From the NCBI RefSeq assembly GCF_009996735.1, contig NZ_JAACYI010000003.1, positions 62,001-126,000 on the forward strand: DNA of 64,000 nt. The letters run 5' to 3'. Below, in pieces: positions 34,373 to 42,826 of the stretch; position 1 is the first letter of the stretch, and the number at the start of each line of letters is the position of its first letter. Source of the stretch: Cellulomonas sp. APG4. GTDB lineage: Bacteria > Actinomycetota > Actinomycetes > Actinomycetales > Cellulomonadaceae. The notes under the pieces are model-generated. The model searched no databases. It was given only the letters and a program-made list of their open reading frames with translations, and was not told where the DNA came from. The position numbers and the translations under genes were made by a program.

Positions 34373-34378
34373 TACGGT
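34373..34378 (+). promoter_or_regulatory. -10 element of glnA
   Basis: TACGGT, about 65 bp before the glnA ATG and just downstream of the GlnR-type boxes. Confidence 0.5.
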
Positions 34379-34441
34379 CGGACCGACGCGGCCCCCGCGC
34401 ATGCTCCACGTCAGCGCACGTCCTACCAAGGAGAGCACCGG

Positions 34442-35866
34442 ATGTTCAGTTCCGCCGATGACGTCATGGCCTTCATCAAGGAAGAGGGCGTCAAGTTCGT
34501 CGACGTCCGGTTCTGCGACCTGCCGGGCGTGATGCAGCACTTCAACGTCCCCGCCTCGACGGTCGACACGACCTTCTTCACCGAGGGCCAGATGTTCGAC
34601 GGGTCGTCGATCCGTGGCTTCCAGGCCATCCACGAGTCCGACATGAAGCTGCTCGCCGACATCTCCTCGGCGTACCTCGACCCGTTCCGCGCGGAGAAGA
34701 CGCTCGTCATCAACATGGCGATCGTCGACCCGTACACGGACGAGCCGTACAGCCGGGACCCGCGCCAGATCGCGGCCAAGGCCGAGGCCTACCTGAAGTC
34801 GACCGGCATCGCGGACACCGCGTTCTTCGCTCCCGAGGCCGAGTTCTACATCTTCGACGACATCCGGTTCCACACCAGCCAGTCCGAGAGCTACTACCAC
34901 ATCGACTCGATCGAGGCGGCGTGGAACACGGGCCGCAAGGAGGACGGCGGCAACCTCGGTCACAAGACCCCGTACAAGGGCGGCTACTTCCCCGTCCCGC
35001 CGGTCGACCACTTCGCCGACCTGCGCGACGAGATCTGCCTCGAGCTCGACAAGGCGGGCCTGCAGGTCGAGCGCTCGCACCACGAGGTGGGCACCGCGGG
35101 CCAGGCGGAGATCAACTACCGCTTCGACACGCTCGCGAAGTCGGCCGACAAGGTCATGCAGTTCAAGTACATCGTCAAGAACGTGGTGCACCGCAACGGC
35201 CGCACCGTGACGTTCATGCCGAAGCCCCTGTTCGGCGACAACGGCTCGGGCATGCACTGCCACCAGTCGCTCTGGAAGGACGGCGCGCCCCTCTTCTACG
35301 ACGAGAAGGGCTACGGCGGCCTGTCGGACACCGCGCGCTGGTACATCGGCGGCCTGCTCAAGCACGCGCCGTCGCTGCTGGCCTTCACCAACCCGACGGT
35401 CAACAGCTACCACCGCCTGGTCCCGGGCTTCGAGGCCCCGGTCAACCTGGTCTACTCGGCCCGCAACCGCTCGGCGTGCGTCCGCATCCCGGTGACCGGC
35501 TCGAATCCCAAGGCCAAGCGCATCGAGTTCCGCGTGCCCGACGCGTCGTCCAACCCGTACCTCGCGTTCGCCGCGATGCTCATGGCGGGCCTCGACGGGA
35601 TCCGCAACAAGATCGAGCCGCCGGAGCCGGTCGACAAGGACCTCTACGAGCTGCCGCCCGAGGAGCACGCCGCGATCCAGCAGGTGCCGGCGTCGCTGAG
35701 CGAGGCGCTCGACGCGCTCGAGGCCGACCACGACTACCTCACCGAGGGCGGCGTGTTCACGCCCGACCTCATCGAGACGTGGATCGACTTCAAGCGCGCC
35801 AACGAGATCGACCCGATCCGCCTGCGCCCGCACCCGCACGAGTTCGAGCTCTACTTCGACTGCTGA
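34442..35866 (+). CDS. glnA: glutamine synthetase type I
   Basis: A 474-residue enzyme that makes glutamine from glutamate and ammonia. Present are [10 protein letters not shown], the metal-site [30 protein letters not shown], the ATP-site [18 protein letters not shown] and NRSACVRIP. The adenylylation tyrosine is in KDLYELP near residue 400, the target of GlnE (gene at 51.2 kb). ATG 34442 is preceded by AAGGAG. A GlnR-type operator and a -10 lie upstream, so it is probably controlled both transcriptionally and by adenylylation. It ends at a strong terminator. Confidence 0.97.
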   Translation: MFSSADDVMAFIKEEGVKFVDVRFCDLPGVMQHFNVPASTVDTTFFTEGQMFDGSSIRGFQAIHESDMKLLADISSAYLDPFRAEKTLVINMAIVDPYTDEPYSRDPRQIAAKAEAYLKSTGIADTAFFAPEAEFYIFDDIRFHTSQSESYYHIDSIEAAWNTGRKEDGGNLGHKTPYKGGYFPVPPVDHFADLRDEICLELDKAGLQVERSHHEVGTAGQAEINYRFDTLAKSADKVMQFKYIVKNVVHRNGRTVTFMPKPLFGDNGSGMHCHQSLWKDGAPLFYDEKGYGGLSDTARWYIGGLLKHAPSLLAFTNPTVNSYHRLVPGFEAPVNLVYSARNRSACVRIPVTGSNPKAKRIEFRVPDASSNPYLAFAAMLMAGLDGIRNKIEPPEPVDKDLYELPPEEHAAIQQVPASLSEALDALEADHDYLTEGGVFTPDLIETWIDFKRANEIDPIRLRPHPHEFELYFDC

Positions 35867-35908
35867 GCCGTCGCGGCGGCGGGCCGGTGACGGTCCGCCG
35901 CCGCAACC

Positions 35909-35949
35909 ACGAACGCCCCGGTCACCTTCACGGTGACCGGGGCGTTCGT
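35909..35949 (+). terminator. terminator of glnA
   Basis: An 18-bp perfect stem (35909-35926 / 35932-35949) with a 5-nt loop, 42 bp after the glnA stop and just after the end of the convergent gene. Confidence 0.85.
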
Positions 35950-35966
35950 ACGCCTGCTGTGCGGGG

Positions 35967-36350
35967 TCAGAGACCGAAGCCGCCGCGCGGACGGGGACGC
36001 GAGTCCGGGCCGAGCGCCTCGGCGGCCCTGGCCAGGAGGGCGCGGGTCTGGTCGACGCCGTATCCCGGTCGCGCCATCGCGAAGCCGTCGGCGTGCACGT
36101 CCGAGGCCCGCAGCAGCGGCGCCATGCCCTGCTGCCTGCGCTCGAGCTCACGTGCCACACGCTCGACGAGCCGCTCGACGGCCTCGGTCCGGTAGCCACG
36201 GCGCAGGTTCTGCATCGGGAGCGCCGCGAGTGCCGCGCGCAGCTCGGCAGCAGTGAGTCCGCCCGTGGGGGCTGCCGGCGCCTGCGCGGCCGGCCGGCTG
36301 AAGGCGGAGGTCAGGGCGACGGGACGTGCGCCGCCCGTGAGGTCTGACAT
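35967..36350 (-). CDS. small protein with two DivIVA-like motifs
   Basis: A 127-residue protein with an Ala/Pro-rich start. Two segments look like the GYxxxxVDxxL motif of DivIVA-domain proteins: NLRRGYRTEAVERLVERVARELERR (about 48-72) and MARPGYGVDQTRALLARAAEALG (about 92-114). No long coiled coil follows, so it is not a full DivIVA/Wag31. The ATG at 36350 has AAGGAG upstream. Function unknown; an alternative is chance resemblance. Confidence 0.55.
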   Translation of the reverse strand: MSDLTGGARPVALTSAFSRPAAQAPAAPTGGLTAAELRAALAALPMQNLRRGYRTEAVERLVERVARELERRQQGMAPLLRASDVHADGFAMARPGYGVDQTRALLARAAEALGPDSRPRPRGGFGL

Positions 36351-36445
36351 GGCCGCTCCTTCGTCGGTGCAGGACTAACGTCCCTTCCTGCATCGACACG
36401 AACCTGTGTGACGCTGATCACCCGAACGGGTGGTCCTGGACCGGT

Positions 36446-36832
36446 TCAGGCGGGACCGAGAGCCACGAGGACGGCCGCCCCGCACAGCACCGCGGCCACG
36501 GGCGTCATGACCGCGCGCTCCGAACGGCTCCGTGAGGCAAGGTTCATGAGCACCCCCAGACCGAGGTAGCCCGCGACCACCCACGCGGCGACGCGCGACG
36601 CGCCGTCGGGCAGCACGTCGACCAGGCCCGCGCGGTCGAGCACCACCACGCCGAGCAGCGCGTAGACCAGCACGGACACCGCGCTGGCGACACGGAGGCC
36701 GCGCGGGAGCACGCCCTCGTGCCGCCCGCCCCAGGCGAAGCGGCCCCAGGGCCGCCCGGAGGCCAGGGCGAGCTGGAAGACGACCAGCCCGGCGAGGACG
36801 ACGACGAAGACCACGGCCGCGATCGTGTGCAC
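36446..36832 (-). CDS. hypothetical four-helix membrane protein
   Basis: A 128-residue integral membrane protein with four hydrophobic segments: IAAVVFVVVLAGLVVFQLALA, ASAVSVLVYALLGVVVL, VAAWVVAGYLGLGVLMNLAS and VMTPVAAVLCGAAVLVALG. A polar loop after helix 1 contains PWGRFAWGGRHEGVLPRGLR, conserved-looking and facing one side. I do not recognise a function. GTG 36832 follows a -10 hexamer by 6 nt. Confidence 0.65.
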   Translation of the reverse strand: MHTIAAVVFVVVLAGLVVFQLALASGRPWGRFAWGGRHEGVLPRGLRVASAVSVLVYALLGVVVLDRAGLVDVLPDGASRVAAWVVAGYLGLGVLMNLASRSRSERAVMTPVAAVLCGAAVLVALGPA

Positions 36833-36838
36833 GATCGG

Positions 36839-36844
36839 ACCCTA
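36839..36844 (-). promoter_or_regulatory. -10 element, leaderless start of membrane-protein gene
   Basis: Minus-strand TAGGGT, 6 nt before GTG 36832. Confidence 0.55.
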
Positions 36845-36875
36845 GCGGCGCAGCCGGGCGATGCGTGCGGGCCGC

Positions 36876-37580
36876 TCAGCCTCTGCGCGCGAGGCGCTCG
36901 AGGCCGTCGAGCACCAGGTCGAGGCCGAACTCGAACTCGGTCTGGTCGTCGCACCAGCCGAGCGTCGAGCCCGGGTCGTCGTGCGCGACCTCGGAGAGCA
37001 TCGCGACCAGGTTCGGGATCTGGGGCGCGATCTGCGCGAGCATCCCCGCGGTCTCCTCGTCGCCGCCCTCGGGCTCGCCCAGCTCCTGCGTGAACCCGTG
37101 GATCCGGCTGCCGAGCGCGTGCAGCGCGTGGTGCACCAGGTCCCACGTGAAGCCGCCCGCTCGCATGAGCGCGACCACGCCGTCGACGTGCCTGGCCGCC
37201 GAGAGGGTCATGACGTTGCGCGCCTCCATGACCTGGGGGGCCCACGGATGGCGCAGCATGACCGTGCGGGCCGCGAGCAGCCGCGCACGGACGGCCGGCT
37301 GCCACGCGCGGGGCTCGGGCAGGTCGGGCTCGCCGAGGGCCAGGACGGCGTCGAGCATCTCGTCGAGCACCACCTCGACGGCGCCGTCGAGGATCCCGCC
37401 CTTGCCGCGCACGTGGTGGTAGAGCGACATCGCCTCGACGCCCAGCTCCTCCGCGAGGCGACGCATGGTGAGCGCCTCGACCCCGTGCTGGTCGGCGACC
37501 TCGACGGCACGCCGCAGCACCCGCTCACGGCTCAGCGGGGTGCGCCTCCGCGTCGCGGTGCTGGTCACGGCCTCATCCAC
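36876..37580 (-). CDS. TetR-family transcriptional regulator
   Basis: A 234-residue repressor. The DNA-binding domain is at about 15-62 (LSRERVLRRAVEVADQHGVEALTMRRLAEELGVEAMSLYHHVRGKGGIL), with the recognition helix around SLYHHVRGK. The C-terminal ligand domain looks like the tetracycline-repressor type (LGSRIHGFTQEL near residue 155). The start is GTG 37580 or GTG 37568. It is divergent from an MDR oxidoreductase, and twin palindromes lie between them, so it probably represses that gene and is induced by a small hydrophobic ligand. Confidence 0.88.
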   Translation of the reverse strand: MDEAVTSTATRRRTPLSRERVLRRAVEVADQHGVEALTMRRLAEELGVEAMSLYHHVRGKGGILDGAVEVVLDEMLDAVLALGEPDLPEPRAWQPAVRARLLAARTVMLRHPWAPQVMEARNVMTLSAARHVDGVVALMRAGGFTWDLVHHALHALGSRIHGFTQELGEPEGGDEETAGMLAQIAPQIPNLVAMLSEVAHDDPGSTLGWCDDQTEFEFGLDLVLDGLERLARRG

Positions 37581-37645
37581 TCCTTCAGCCTCTCATCTCG
37601 TCGCGCCGTCGTCGGTGCGTGGCGCACCGCTCCTGCTGCGGACCG

Positions 37646-37675
37646 TTGACCTCAGCCGCGGCACGGCTCTACCTT
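37646..37675 (+). promoter_or_regulatory. sigma-70-like promoter of the MDR oxidoreductase gene
   Basis: TTGACC (37646-37651) and TACCTT (37670-37675) with 18-bp spacing. The -10 overlaps the first TetR-type palindrome. Confidence 0.55.
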
Positions 37676-37699
37676 ACGAGGTAAGTCTTACGCCGTAAG
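37673..37699. promoter_or_regulatory. tandem palindromic TetR operators
   Basis: CTTACGAGGTAAG (37673-37685) and CTTACGCCGTAAG (37687-37699) are two 13-bp inverted repeats offset by 14 bp. They overlap the -10 and the likely start of transcription, so binding would block the promoter. Confidence 0.7.
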
Positions 37700-37738
37700 G
37701 CCACCCGCAGCGGCCGCTGTACGAGAGGGGAACCGACC

Positions 37739-38788
37739 ATGAGCGCATCGAGCACCCGCAAGCCCCAGGCACGCGACTCCCGCCCCGGCGCCTCCACCCC
37801 CACGATGCGCGCCGCCGTCGCGCACCGTTTCGGCGGCCCGGACGCCGTGCGCGTCGAGTCGGTACCGCGGCCGCGGCCGCAGGCGGGCGAGCTGCTGATC
37901 GCCGTCCACGCGAGCGACGTGAGCGTCGCGGACCACCGCATGCGCTCACGCGACCTGCCCGCCGGCTTCGGCCTCGTGGGCCCGTTCCTCCTCGGGTTCC
38001 GCACGCCGCGCCGCCCCGTGCTCGGCATGGAGGCCGCTGGCGTGGTCGAGGAGGTGGGCGCGGGTGTCACGGCCTTCCGCCCCGGGGACCGCGTGGTCGC
38101 CGCGACGGGCGCGCTGTTCGGCGGGCACGCGCAGTACGCGCGGCTCCGGGCCGACGGCGCCGTCACGCGCGTCCCCGACGGCATGTCCTTCGAGGACGCC
38201 GTCGCGCTCGTCTTCGGCGGCCAGACGGCCCTGCCCTTCCTGCGGCGCGGTGGCGTGGGCCCCGGTTCGCGGGTGCTCGTCAACGGAGCCTCGGGAGCCG
38301 TCGGCGTCATGGCCGTCCAGCTCGCGAAGCACCTCGGCGCGCACGTCACCGGGGTCTGCAGCGGGCGCAACCTCGAGCTCGTCCGGAGCGTGGGCGCGGA
38401 CGACGTCGTGGACTACGAGGTCGAGGACTTCACCACCCGGGGTGAGACGTACGACGCCGTGCTCGAGTGCGTGGGCAACGCACCCTTCCGTCGCGCTCGG
38501 CGCGTGCTGCGGCGGGGCGGCGCGCTGCTCGTGGTGGTGGGAAGCCTGGGCGGGCTGCTCGCCGCGCCGTTCCAGCGCCTGGGCACCGGGATCCGCGTGG
38601 TCGCGGGCGATCTGGGCGCGAGCGCCGACGACCTCGCCCTGCTCATGCGCCTCGCGGACGACGGCGCGATCCGGCCGGTGGTCGACCGCACCTACCCGCT
38701 CGAGGAGGTCGTCGAGGCGCACCGCTACGTCGACACGGGCCGCAAGCGCGGCACGGTGGTGCTGCGGGTGCGGGACGGCGCCGCCTGA
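37739..38788 (+). CDS. NAD(P)-dependent alcohol dehydrogenase / quinone oxidoreductase-like (MDR family)
   Basis: A 349-residue medium-chain dehydrogenase/reductase without the catalytic-zinc Cys-His set. The core MRAAVAHRFGGPDAVRVE begins at residue 23; GMEAAGVVEEVGAGVTAFRPGDRVV and the nucleotide-binding VLVNGASGAVGVMAVQLAKHLGA (AxGxxG-type, about 180-202) follow, and it ends RKRGTVVLRV. These features fit NADPH-dependent reductases of quinones or enones. The first 20 residues are Ser/Pro-rich and the true start may be the ATG at 37805. It is probably repressed by the divergent TetR protein. Confidence 0.83.
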   Translation: MSASSTRKPQARDSRPGASTPTMRAAVAHRFGGPDAVRVESVPRPRPQAGELLIAVHASDVSVADHRMRSRDLPAGFGLVGPFLLGFRTPRRPVLGMEAAGVVEEVGAGVTAFRPGDRVVAATGALFGGHAQYARLRADGAVTRVPDGMSFEDAVALVFGGQTALPFLRRGGVGPGSRVLVNGASGAVGVMAVQLAKHLGAHVTGVCSGRNLELVRSVGADDVVDYEVEDFTTRGETYDAVLECVGNAPFRRARRVLRRGGALLVVVGSLGGLLAAPFQRLGTGIRVVAGDLGASADDLALLMRLADDGAIRPVVDRTYPLEEVVEAHRYVDTGRKRGTVVLRVRDGAA

Positions 38789-38804
38789 CGCCGTCCCGCA
38801 CAGG

Positions 38805-40046
38805 TCACCCGAGCAGCGTCTCCCCCACGTACCCGCCGGGCGCGCACCCGGGCGGGACCGCGAACACCGCCGAGCCGACGGGCGTCGTCCACTGGTTGAG
38901 CAGGTCGAGCTCGGCGAGCCTGCGCTGGATCGGCACGAGCTGCGCGTCGACGTCGGCCTGGAACGCGACGAAGAGCTGACCCGAGCCCGACACCGTCCCG
39001 CCGGGCGGGGCGTCGTCGTAGTTGTAGGCGCGGCGGAAGATGCGCTCGCGCCGGTCCGCCGAGCGCGCGCGCCGCAGGTGCGCGTGCTCGGGGATCACGG
39101 GGAGCCCGAGCGGACCGGTCGCGTCGAGGTCCGGCTCGTCACGCTCGCGCGCACCGGTGAGCGGCGCCCCGTCCGCGAGCCTCCTGCCGACGGCCATCTC
39201 CCGACCGCCGCGGTCGAGGCGGTCCCAGCCGTCCAGGTCCATCGCGATGCGGCGCACGACCATCCCGGTGCCGCCCGCGAGCCAGCCGTCGCGCGCCCAC
39301 ACCACCTCGTCGAAGTCGGGCGTGCCCGGCACCGGGTTCGCCGTGCCATCCACCTGTCCGAAGAGGTTGCGCATCGTGGTGCCCGCGGGCTCCGACCCGT
39401 GGGCACGCCGGAAGCCCCGCTGGCTCCACCGCACCGTCGCGAACGCCCGCGCGTCCTTGAGCAGCATCCGCAGCGCGTGCGCGACGGTCAGCGGGTCCTC
39501 GGCGCCCACCTGGAGCAGCAGGTCGCCACCGCTCCACGCGTCCTCGAGCCTGTCGACGGCGAAGGCGGGCAACGGCCGCACCCACGTGGGTCGCACCACG
39601 CCGTCGGGCACGGCACGCCGCACCAGCTCCGGCCCGAAGCCGAACGTCACCGTCAGCGCCGCGGGCACCGCGGCGAGCTCGGGCTCGGTGTCCGCGAGCG
39701 CCGCCTCGCCCTGCGTGAGGCGCGCCGCGTCGTCCGTCAGCAGCCGCATCATCCGACGCAGCGCGGGCGCGTCGGTCGCGGGCCCCAGGTCGAGCGCCAC
39801 GAGGGTCGCGTGGGCCTGCGCAGGGGTCGCGATGCCCGCCTGGTGCGGGCCGTGGAACGGGATCACGCTGTCGGCGAGCGGCACCGCACCCGGCCCGGGA
39901 CGCGGGGAGCCGACCTCGGGCGCGGTGCCCACCGCCCGCTCGACCCCGAGCGCGGTCACGGCCCCCGCTCCCGCGAGCGCGCCGCCCAGCAGCACCTGCC
40001 GCCGGCTGAGGCCGTGCGCGGCGGCGTCGCGTGCGGACCGGGCCAC
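38805..40046 (-). CDS. Tat-exported DyP-type haem peroxidase
   Basis: A 413-residue dye-decolourising peroxidase. A twin-arginine signal is at the start (LSRRQVLLGGALAGAGAVTALG, about 13-34), so it is exported folded. The DyP motif GxxDG appears as FGQVDGTANP, with later DRRERIFRRAYNYDD and LFVAFQADVDAQLVPIQRRL. Its GTG start shares one base with the PCuAC stop (TAGTG). In Streptomyces, secreted DyP DtpA works with the copper chaperone ECuC; the same pairing here suggests a DtpA-like role. EfeB of iron uptake is the alternative, but no efeU or efeO is near. Confidence 0.9.
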   Translation of the reverse strand: MARSARDAAAHGLSRRQVLLGGALAGAGAVTALGVERAVGTAPEVGSPRPGPGAVPLADSVIPFHGPHQAGIATPAQAHATLVALDLGPATDAPALRRMMRLLTDDAARLTQGEAALADTEPELAAVPAALTVTFGFGPELVRRAVPDGVVRPTWVRPLPAFAVDRLEDAWSGGDLLLQVGAEDPLTVAHALRMLLKDARAFATVRWSQRGFRRAHGSEPAGTTMRNLFGQVDGTANPVPGTPDFDEVVWARDGWLAGGTGMVVRRIAMDLDGWDRLDRGGREMAVGRRLADGAPLTGARERDEPDLDATGPLGLPVIPEHAHLRRARSADRRERIFRRAYNYDDAPPGGTVSGSGQLFVAFQADVDAQLVPIQRRLAELDLLNQWTTPVGSAVFAVPPGCAPGGYVGETLLG

Positions 40047-40567
40047 TACCCGTCCTCCCCGTGCCCGGGCGCGTAGCTCTCGTCCGCACCGGCGAACTCC
40101 TTGGCCGGGACGGTGACCTCGAGGGTCGAGTCGTCGGCGAACGTGATCGTCAGCGTCACCTCGTCCCCCGGGGCGATCCCGCCGGCGAGCTCCATGAGCA
40201 TGAGGTGGTCGCCACCGGGCTCGAGGTCCAGGCCGCCACCGGCCGGCACCGTGAAGCCGCCCTCCTTCTGGCGCATCACCATCTGGCCCTGGTCGTCCTC
40301 GACGGTCTCGTGGAGCTCGACGCGGCCGGCCGCGGGCGTCGCCACGTGGGCGATGGCGGCGTCGGCGTCTCCGGCGTTCGCGAGCCGGCCGAACGCGCCG
40401 GTCATGCCGGAGTCGGTGGCCTTGACCCAGCCGTCCTCGAGGGTGACGGCCCGGGCGGCGGGGACGGGGGTCGGGGTGCCCGCGTCGGGCGCGGCGCCGC
40501 TCGCGGTGCAGCCCGCGAGCGCGAGCGTCGCCAGGACGACGGCGGTCAGGGAGGTTCGTGCGTGCAT
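40046..40567 (-). CDS. PCuAC-family copper chaperone lipoprotein
   Basis: A 173-residue exported lipoprotein; the signal ends in a lipobox (LALAGC, Cys20). The copper-binding motif H(M)X10MX21HXM is recognisable from ELHETVEDDQGQMVMRQ to GGDHLMLMEL (about residues 84-128). Such proteins carry Cu(I) outside the membrane to the oxidase CuA site or to extracellular copper enzymes. Both an aa3 oxidase (ctaC, 5 kb) and a DyP peroxidase are encoded in this window. The gene overlaps the DyP gene by one base and follows a His-rich membrane protein gene by 154 nt. Confidence 0.88.
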   Translation of the reverse strand: MHARTSLTAVVLATLALAGCTASGAAPDAGTPTPVPAARAVTLEDGWVKATDSGMTGAFGRLANAGDADAAIAHVATPAAGRVELHETVEDDQGQMVMRQKEGGFTVPAGGGLDLEPGGDHLMLMELAGGIAPGDEVTLTITFADDSTLEVTVPAKEFAGADESYAPGHGEDG

Positions 40568-40702
40568 GAGTGGTCTCGATCCAGTTCTGAAGCGCGAAGG
40601 GGACGCCGACGACGGCGCGCGCAGGCACCCCGGAGGGCGGGGCGTACGGCGACGCGGCGGGCGGTCGCAGCGCGACCGGGCCCACCGGGTGCGGTGGGGT
40701 GG

Positions 40703-40723
40703 GACCCGCGCCGGGCGCGGGTC
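40703..40723 (-). terminator. short hairpin after the His-rich membrane protein gene
   Basis: Arms 40703-40710 and 40716-40723 pair over 8 bp at the stop codon of the upstream gene; partial termination before PCuAC is possible. Confidence 0.4.
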
Positions 40724-41384
40724 AGGCGTGACGGGCGGCGACCAGCGCGGGCGGGCCCCGACGATCGGCGCAGCGCGCGAGGAGCAGGGACGCCGAGGGC
40801 AGCCACGGGCGCTCGACGGGCGCCGTCATGACCACGGGACGAGGACGCACGGGCACCCGGCCGACGGCGCGCACGAGCAGGCGCACCGTGCGGGCGGCCA
40901 GCGCCCGCAGCCGTGCGCACGCCTGCTCACCGCGACGCAGGGCGAGCACCGTCACGACCATGGCCGCCAGGTGGGCGAGCGCCATCGTGCCCGACGTGTG
41001 CGCCGCGTGGCCCACGGCCTCGACCGGTGCCGGCACGGTCACCGCGAGGGTGCCGTGTCCGTGGGCGTGCCCGTGCCCGTGTGCAGCCGCTGGCGCCCCG
41101 GAGGCGGCGCCGAGCGTGAAGAGCAGGTGGAAGAGCAGCTGGCCGGCACCCACGGTCGCGACGAGCCTCAGCACGTCGTGACGGACGCGGGCGAGCACCA
41201 CGCCGGCGCTCGTCGCGAGCAGCAGGGGCACGCCGACGCCGAGCGGGCCGGGCATCGCACCACCGGCGAGCAGGTGCGCGACGAGCGAGACGCTCGTGGT
41301 CAGACCCGCGGCCGCGGTCGCGCGGGCCAGCAGCACCGCGGGCGCGCGGTCGCGGGCACGCCCGTCGACCCCACCCGCACCCAT
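40722..41384 (-). CDS. membrane protein with His-rich loop
   Basis: A 220-residue integral membrane protein of about five helices (for example LTTSVSLVAHLLAGGA, GVGVPLLLATSAGVVLARV, LLFHLLFTLGAASGA, MALAHLAAMVVTVLALR). Between helices lies HGHGHAHGHG, and further histidines (AVGHAAHTSG, SLVAHLL, FHLLF) dot the helices. This fits metal handling, and copper is likely from the PCuAC neighbour, though this is inference. ATG 41384 is chosen because TACAGT lies 7 nt upstream. A cysteine pair ARCADRRG sits near the C-terminus. No named family recognised. Confidence 0.65.
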   Translation of the reverse strand: MGAGGVDGRARDRAPAVLLARATAAAGLTTSVSLVAHLLAGGAMPGPLGVGVPLLLATSAGVVLARVRHDVLRLVATVGAGQLLFHLLFTLGAASGAPAAAHGHGHAHGHGTLAVTVPAPVEAVGHAAHTSGTMALAHLAAMVVTVLALRRGEQACARLRALAARTVRLLVRAVGRVPVRPRPVVMTAPVERPWLPSASLLLARCADRRGPPALVAARHA

Positions 41385-41391
41385 ACCCCCG

Positions 41392-41397
41392 ACTGTA
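41392..41397 (-). promoter_or_regulatory. -10 element, leaderless start of His-rich membrane protein
   Basis: Minus-strand TACAGT, 7 nt before ATG 41384. Confidence 0.55.
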
Positions 41398-41533
41398 CCC
41401 AGCGACGCCGTCGGGCCCGCTCCGCCACCCTCGCCACCGTCCGCACCGCCGTCCGTCGCCGCGCGCCCGCGCACGCCCGTCCGCGCGCCGGGCGTCGCCG
41501 CCCGCCCATCTGCGGCCCGGGCATGATGGGCGC

Positions 41534-42826
41534 ATGACGTCGCCGGCCCCGCAGCGGCCGTCCGGGACCCTCGCCCGCAGGCTCGGCACCACCGACGCCG
41601 TGGCGCTCGGGCTCGGATCGATGATCGGGGCGGGCGTGTTCGCGGCCTTCGCCCCCGCCGCGCGCGCAGCGGGCAGCTGGCTGCTCGTGGGCCTCGCGGT
41701 CGCCGCCGTGGTCGCGTACGCGAACGCCGTCGCCTCGGCGCAGCTCGCCGCGCAGTACCCGACCTCGGGCGGCACCTACGTCTACGGCCGCGAGCGCCTG
41801 GGCCCGTGGTGGGGGTTCGTGGCCGGCTGGGGCTTCGTGATCGGCAAGACGGCGAGCTGCGCGGCCATGGCCCTGACCTTCGCGGCGTACGCCGCTCCCC
41901 CGGGCTGGGAACGTCCCGTCGCCCTGGGCGCCGTGCTCGCCCTGACCGCCGTCAGCTACCGCGGCATCACGCGCACCGCGCGGCTCACCCGCGTGATCGT
42001 CGTGGTCGTGCTGCTCTCCCTCGCAGTCACGCTGGTCGCGGGCTGGGCGGGTGCCGCCGACCCGGGCCTGCCACCGCTCGTGGCCGACGGCGACCCGGGC
42101 GGCTGGTACGGCGTGCTGCAGTCCGCAGGTCTGCTGTTCTTCGCGTTCGCCGGGTACGCGCGGCTCGCGACCCTCGGGGAGGAGGTGCGCGACCCGGCGC
42201 GCACCATCCCGCGTGCGATCCGGATCGCCCTGGGCGTGACCGTCGCGCTCTACGCGGTAGTCGCGACGACCGTGCTCGCGGTGCTCGGCACCGAGGCCCT
42301 GGCGACCTCCGCGGCTCCGCTCGAGGAGCTGGTCACGTCCGGGACCTGGCACACCGCGGCGCCCGTCGTGCGGGTGGGCGCGGCCGCCGCCTCGCTCGGT
42401 GCGCTTCTGGCCCTGCTCGCCGGGATCGGTCGCACGAGCCTCGCGATGGCCCGCGAGGGCGACCTGCCCGCGTGGTTCGCCGCGGTGCACCCGCGCCACC
42501 ACGTGCCGCACCACGCGGACCTCGCCCTGGCCGCCGTCGTCGGCGTGCTCGTGCTCACGGTCGACCTGCGCGGTGCCCTCGGGTTCTCGTCGTTCGGCGT
42601 GCTCGTCTACTACCTCGTCGCGAACCTCGCGGCGGGCACGCAGCGCGACCCGCACCGCAGCACGCACCGCGCGTGGCAGGTGGTCGGGGCCGTCGGGTGC
42701 GTCGTCCTGGTCGCGACGCTGCCCGCCGTCGCGGTGCTCGTGGGCGCGGCGGTGCTGGCGGCCGGCGTGGCGGGCCGCGCGTGGCGCGTGCGCGTCAGGC
42801 CCGCGGCTCCTCGATCGCCTGGCTGA
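41534..42826 (+). CDS. APC-family amino acid permease
   Basis: A 430-residue transporter with about twelve helices. The first helix carries the APC signature LGLGSMIGAGVFAAFAPAA (substrate-binding G-rich bend). YPTSGGTYVYGRERLGPWWGFVAGWGF and FFAFAGYARLATLGEEVRDPARTIPRAI are family landmarks. Substrate is unknown; cationic or small neutral amino acids are typical. The ATG at 41534 lies 6 nt after CATGAT, a weaker -10. The 3' end overlaps the convergent narK gene by 32 nt. Confidence 0.87.
   Translation: MTSPAPQRPSGTLARRLGTTDAVALGLGSMIGAGVFAAFAPAARAAGSWLLVGLAVAAVVAYANAVASAQLAAQYPTSGGTYVYGRERLGPWWGFVAGWGFVIGKTASCAAMALTFAAYAAPPGWERPVALGAVLALTAVSYRGITRTARLTRVIVVVVLLSLAVTLVAGWAGAADPGLPPLVADGDPGGWYGVLQSAGLLFFAFAGYARLATLGEEVRDPARTIPRAIRIALGVTVALYAVVATTVLAVLGTEALATSAAPLEELVTSGTWHTAAPVVRVGAAAASLGALLALLAGIGRTSLAMAREGDLPAWFAAVHPRHHVPHHADLALAAVVGVLVLTVDLRGALGFSSFGVLVYYLVANLAAGTQRDPHRSTHRAWQVVGAVGCVVLVATLPAVAVLVGAAVLAAGVAGRAWRVRVRPAAPRSPG

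Noticed and set aside
38805-40046. The DyP protein as EfeB of an elemental iron uptake system.
   Set aside because: No efeU or efeO is nearby, and the one-base overlap with PCuAC points to the copper-linked DyP type.
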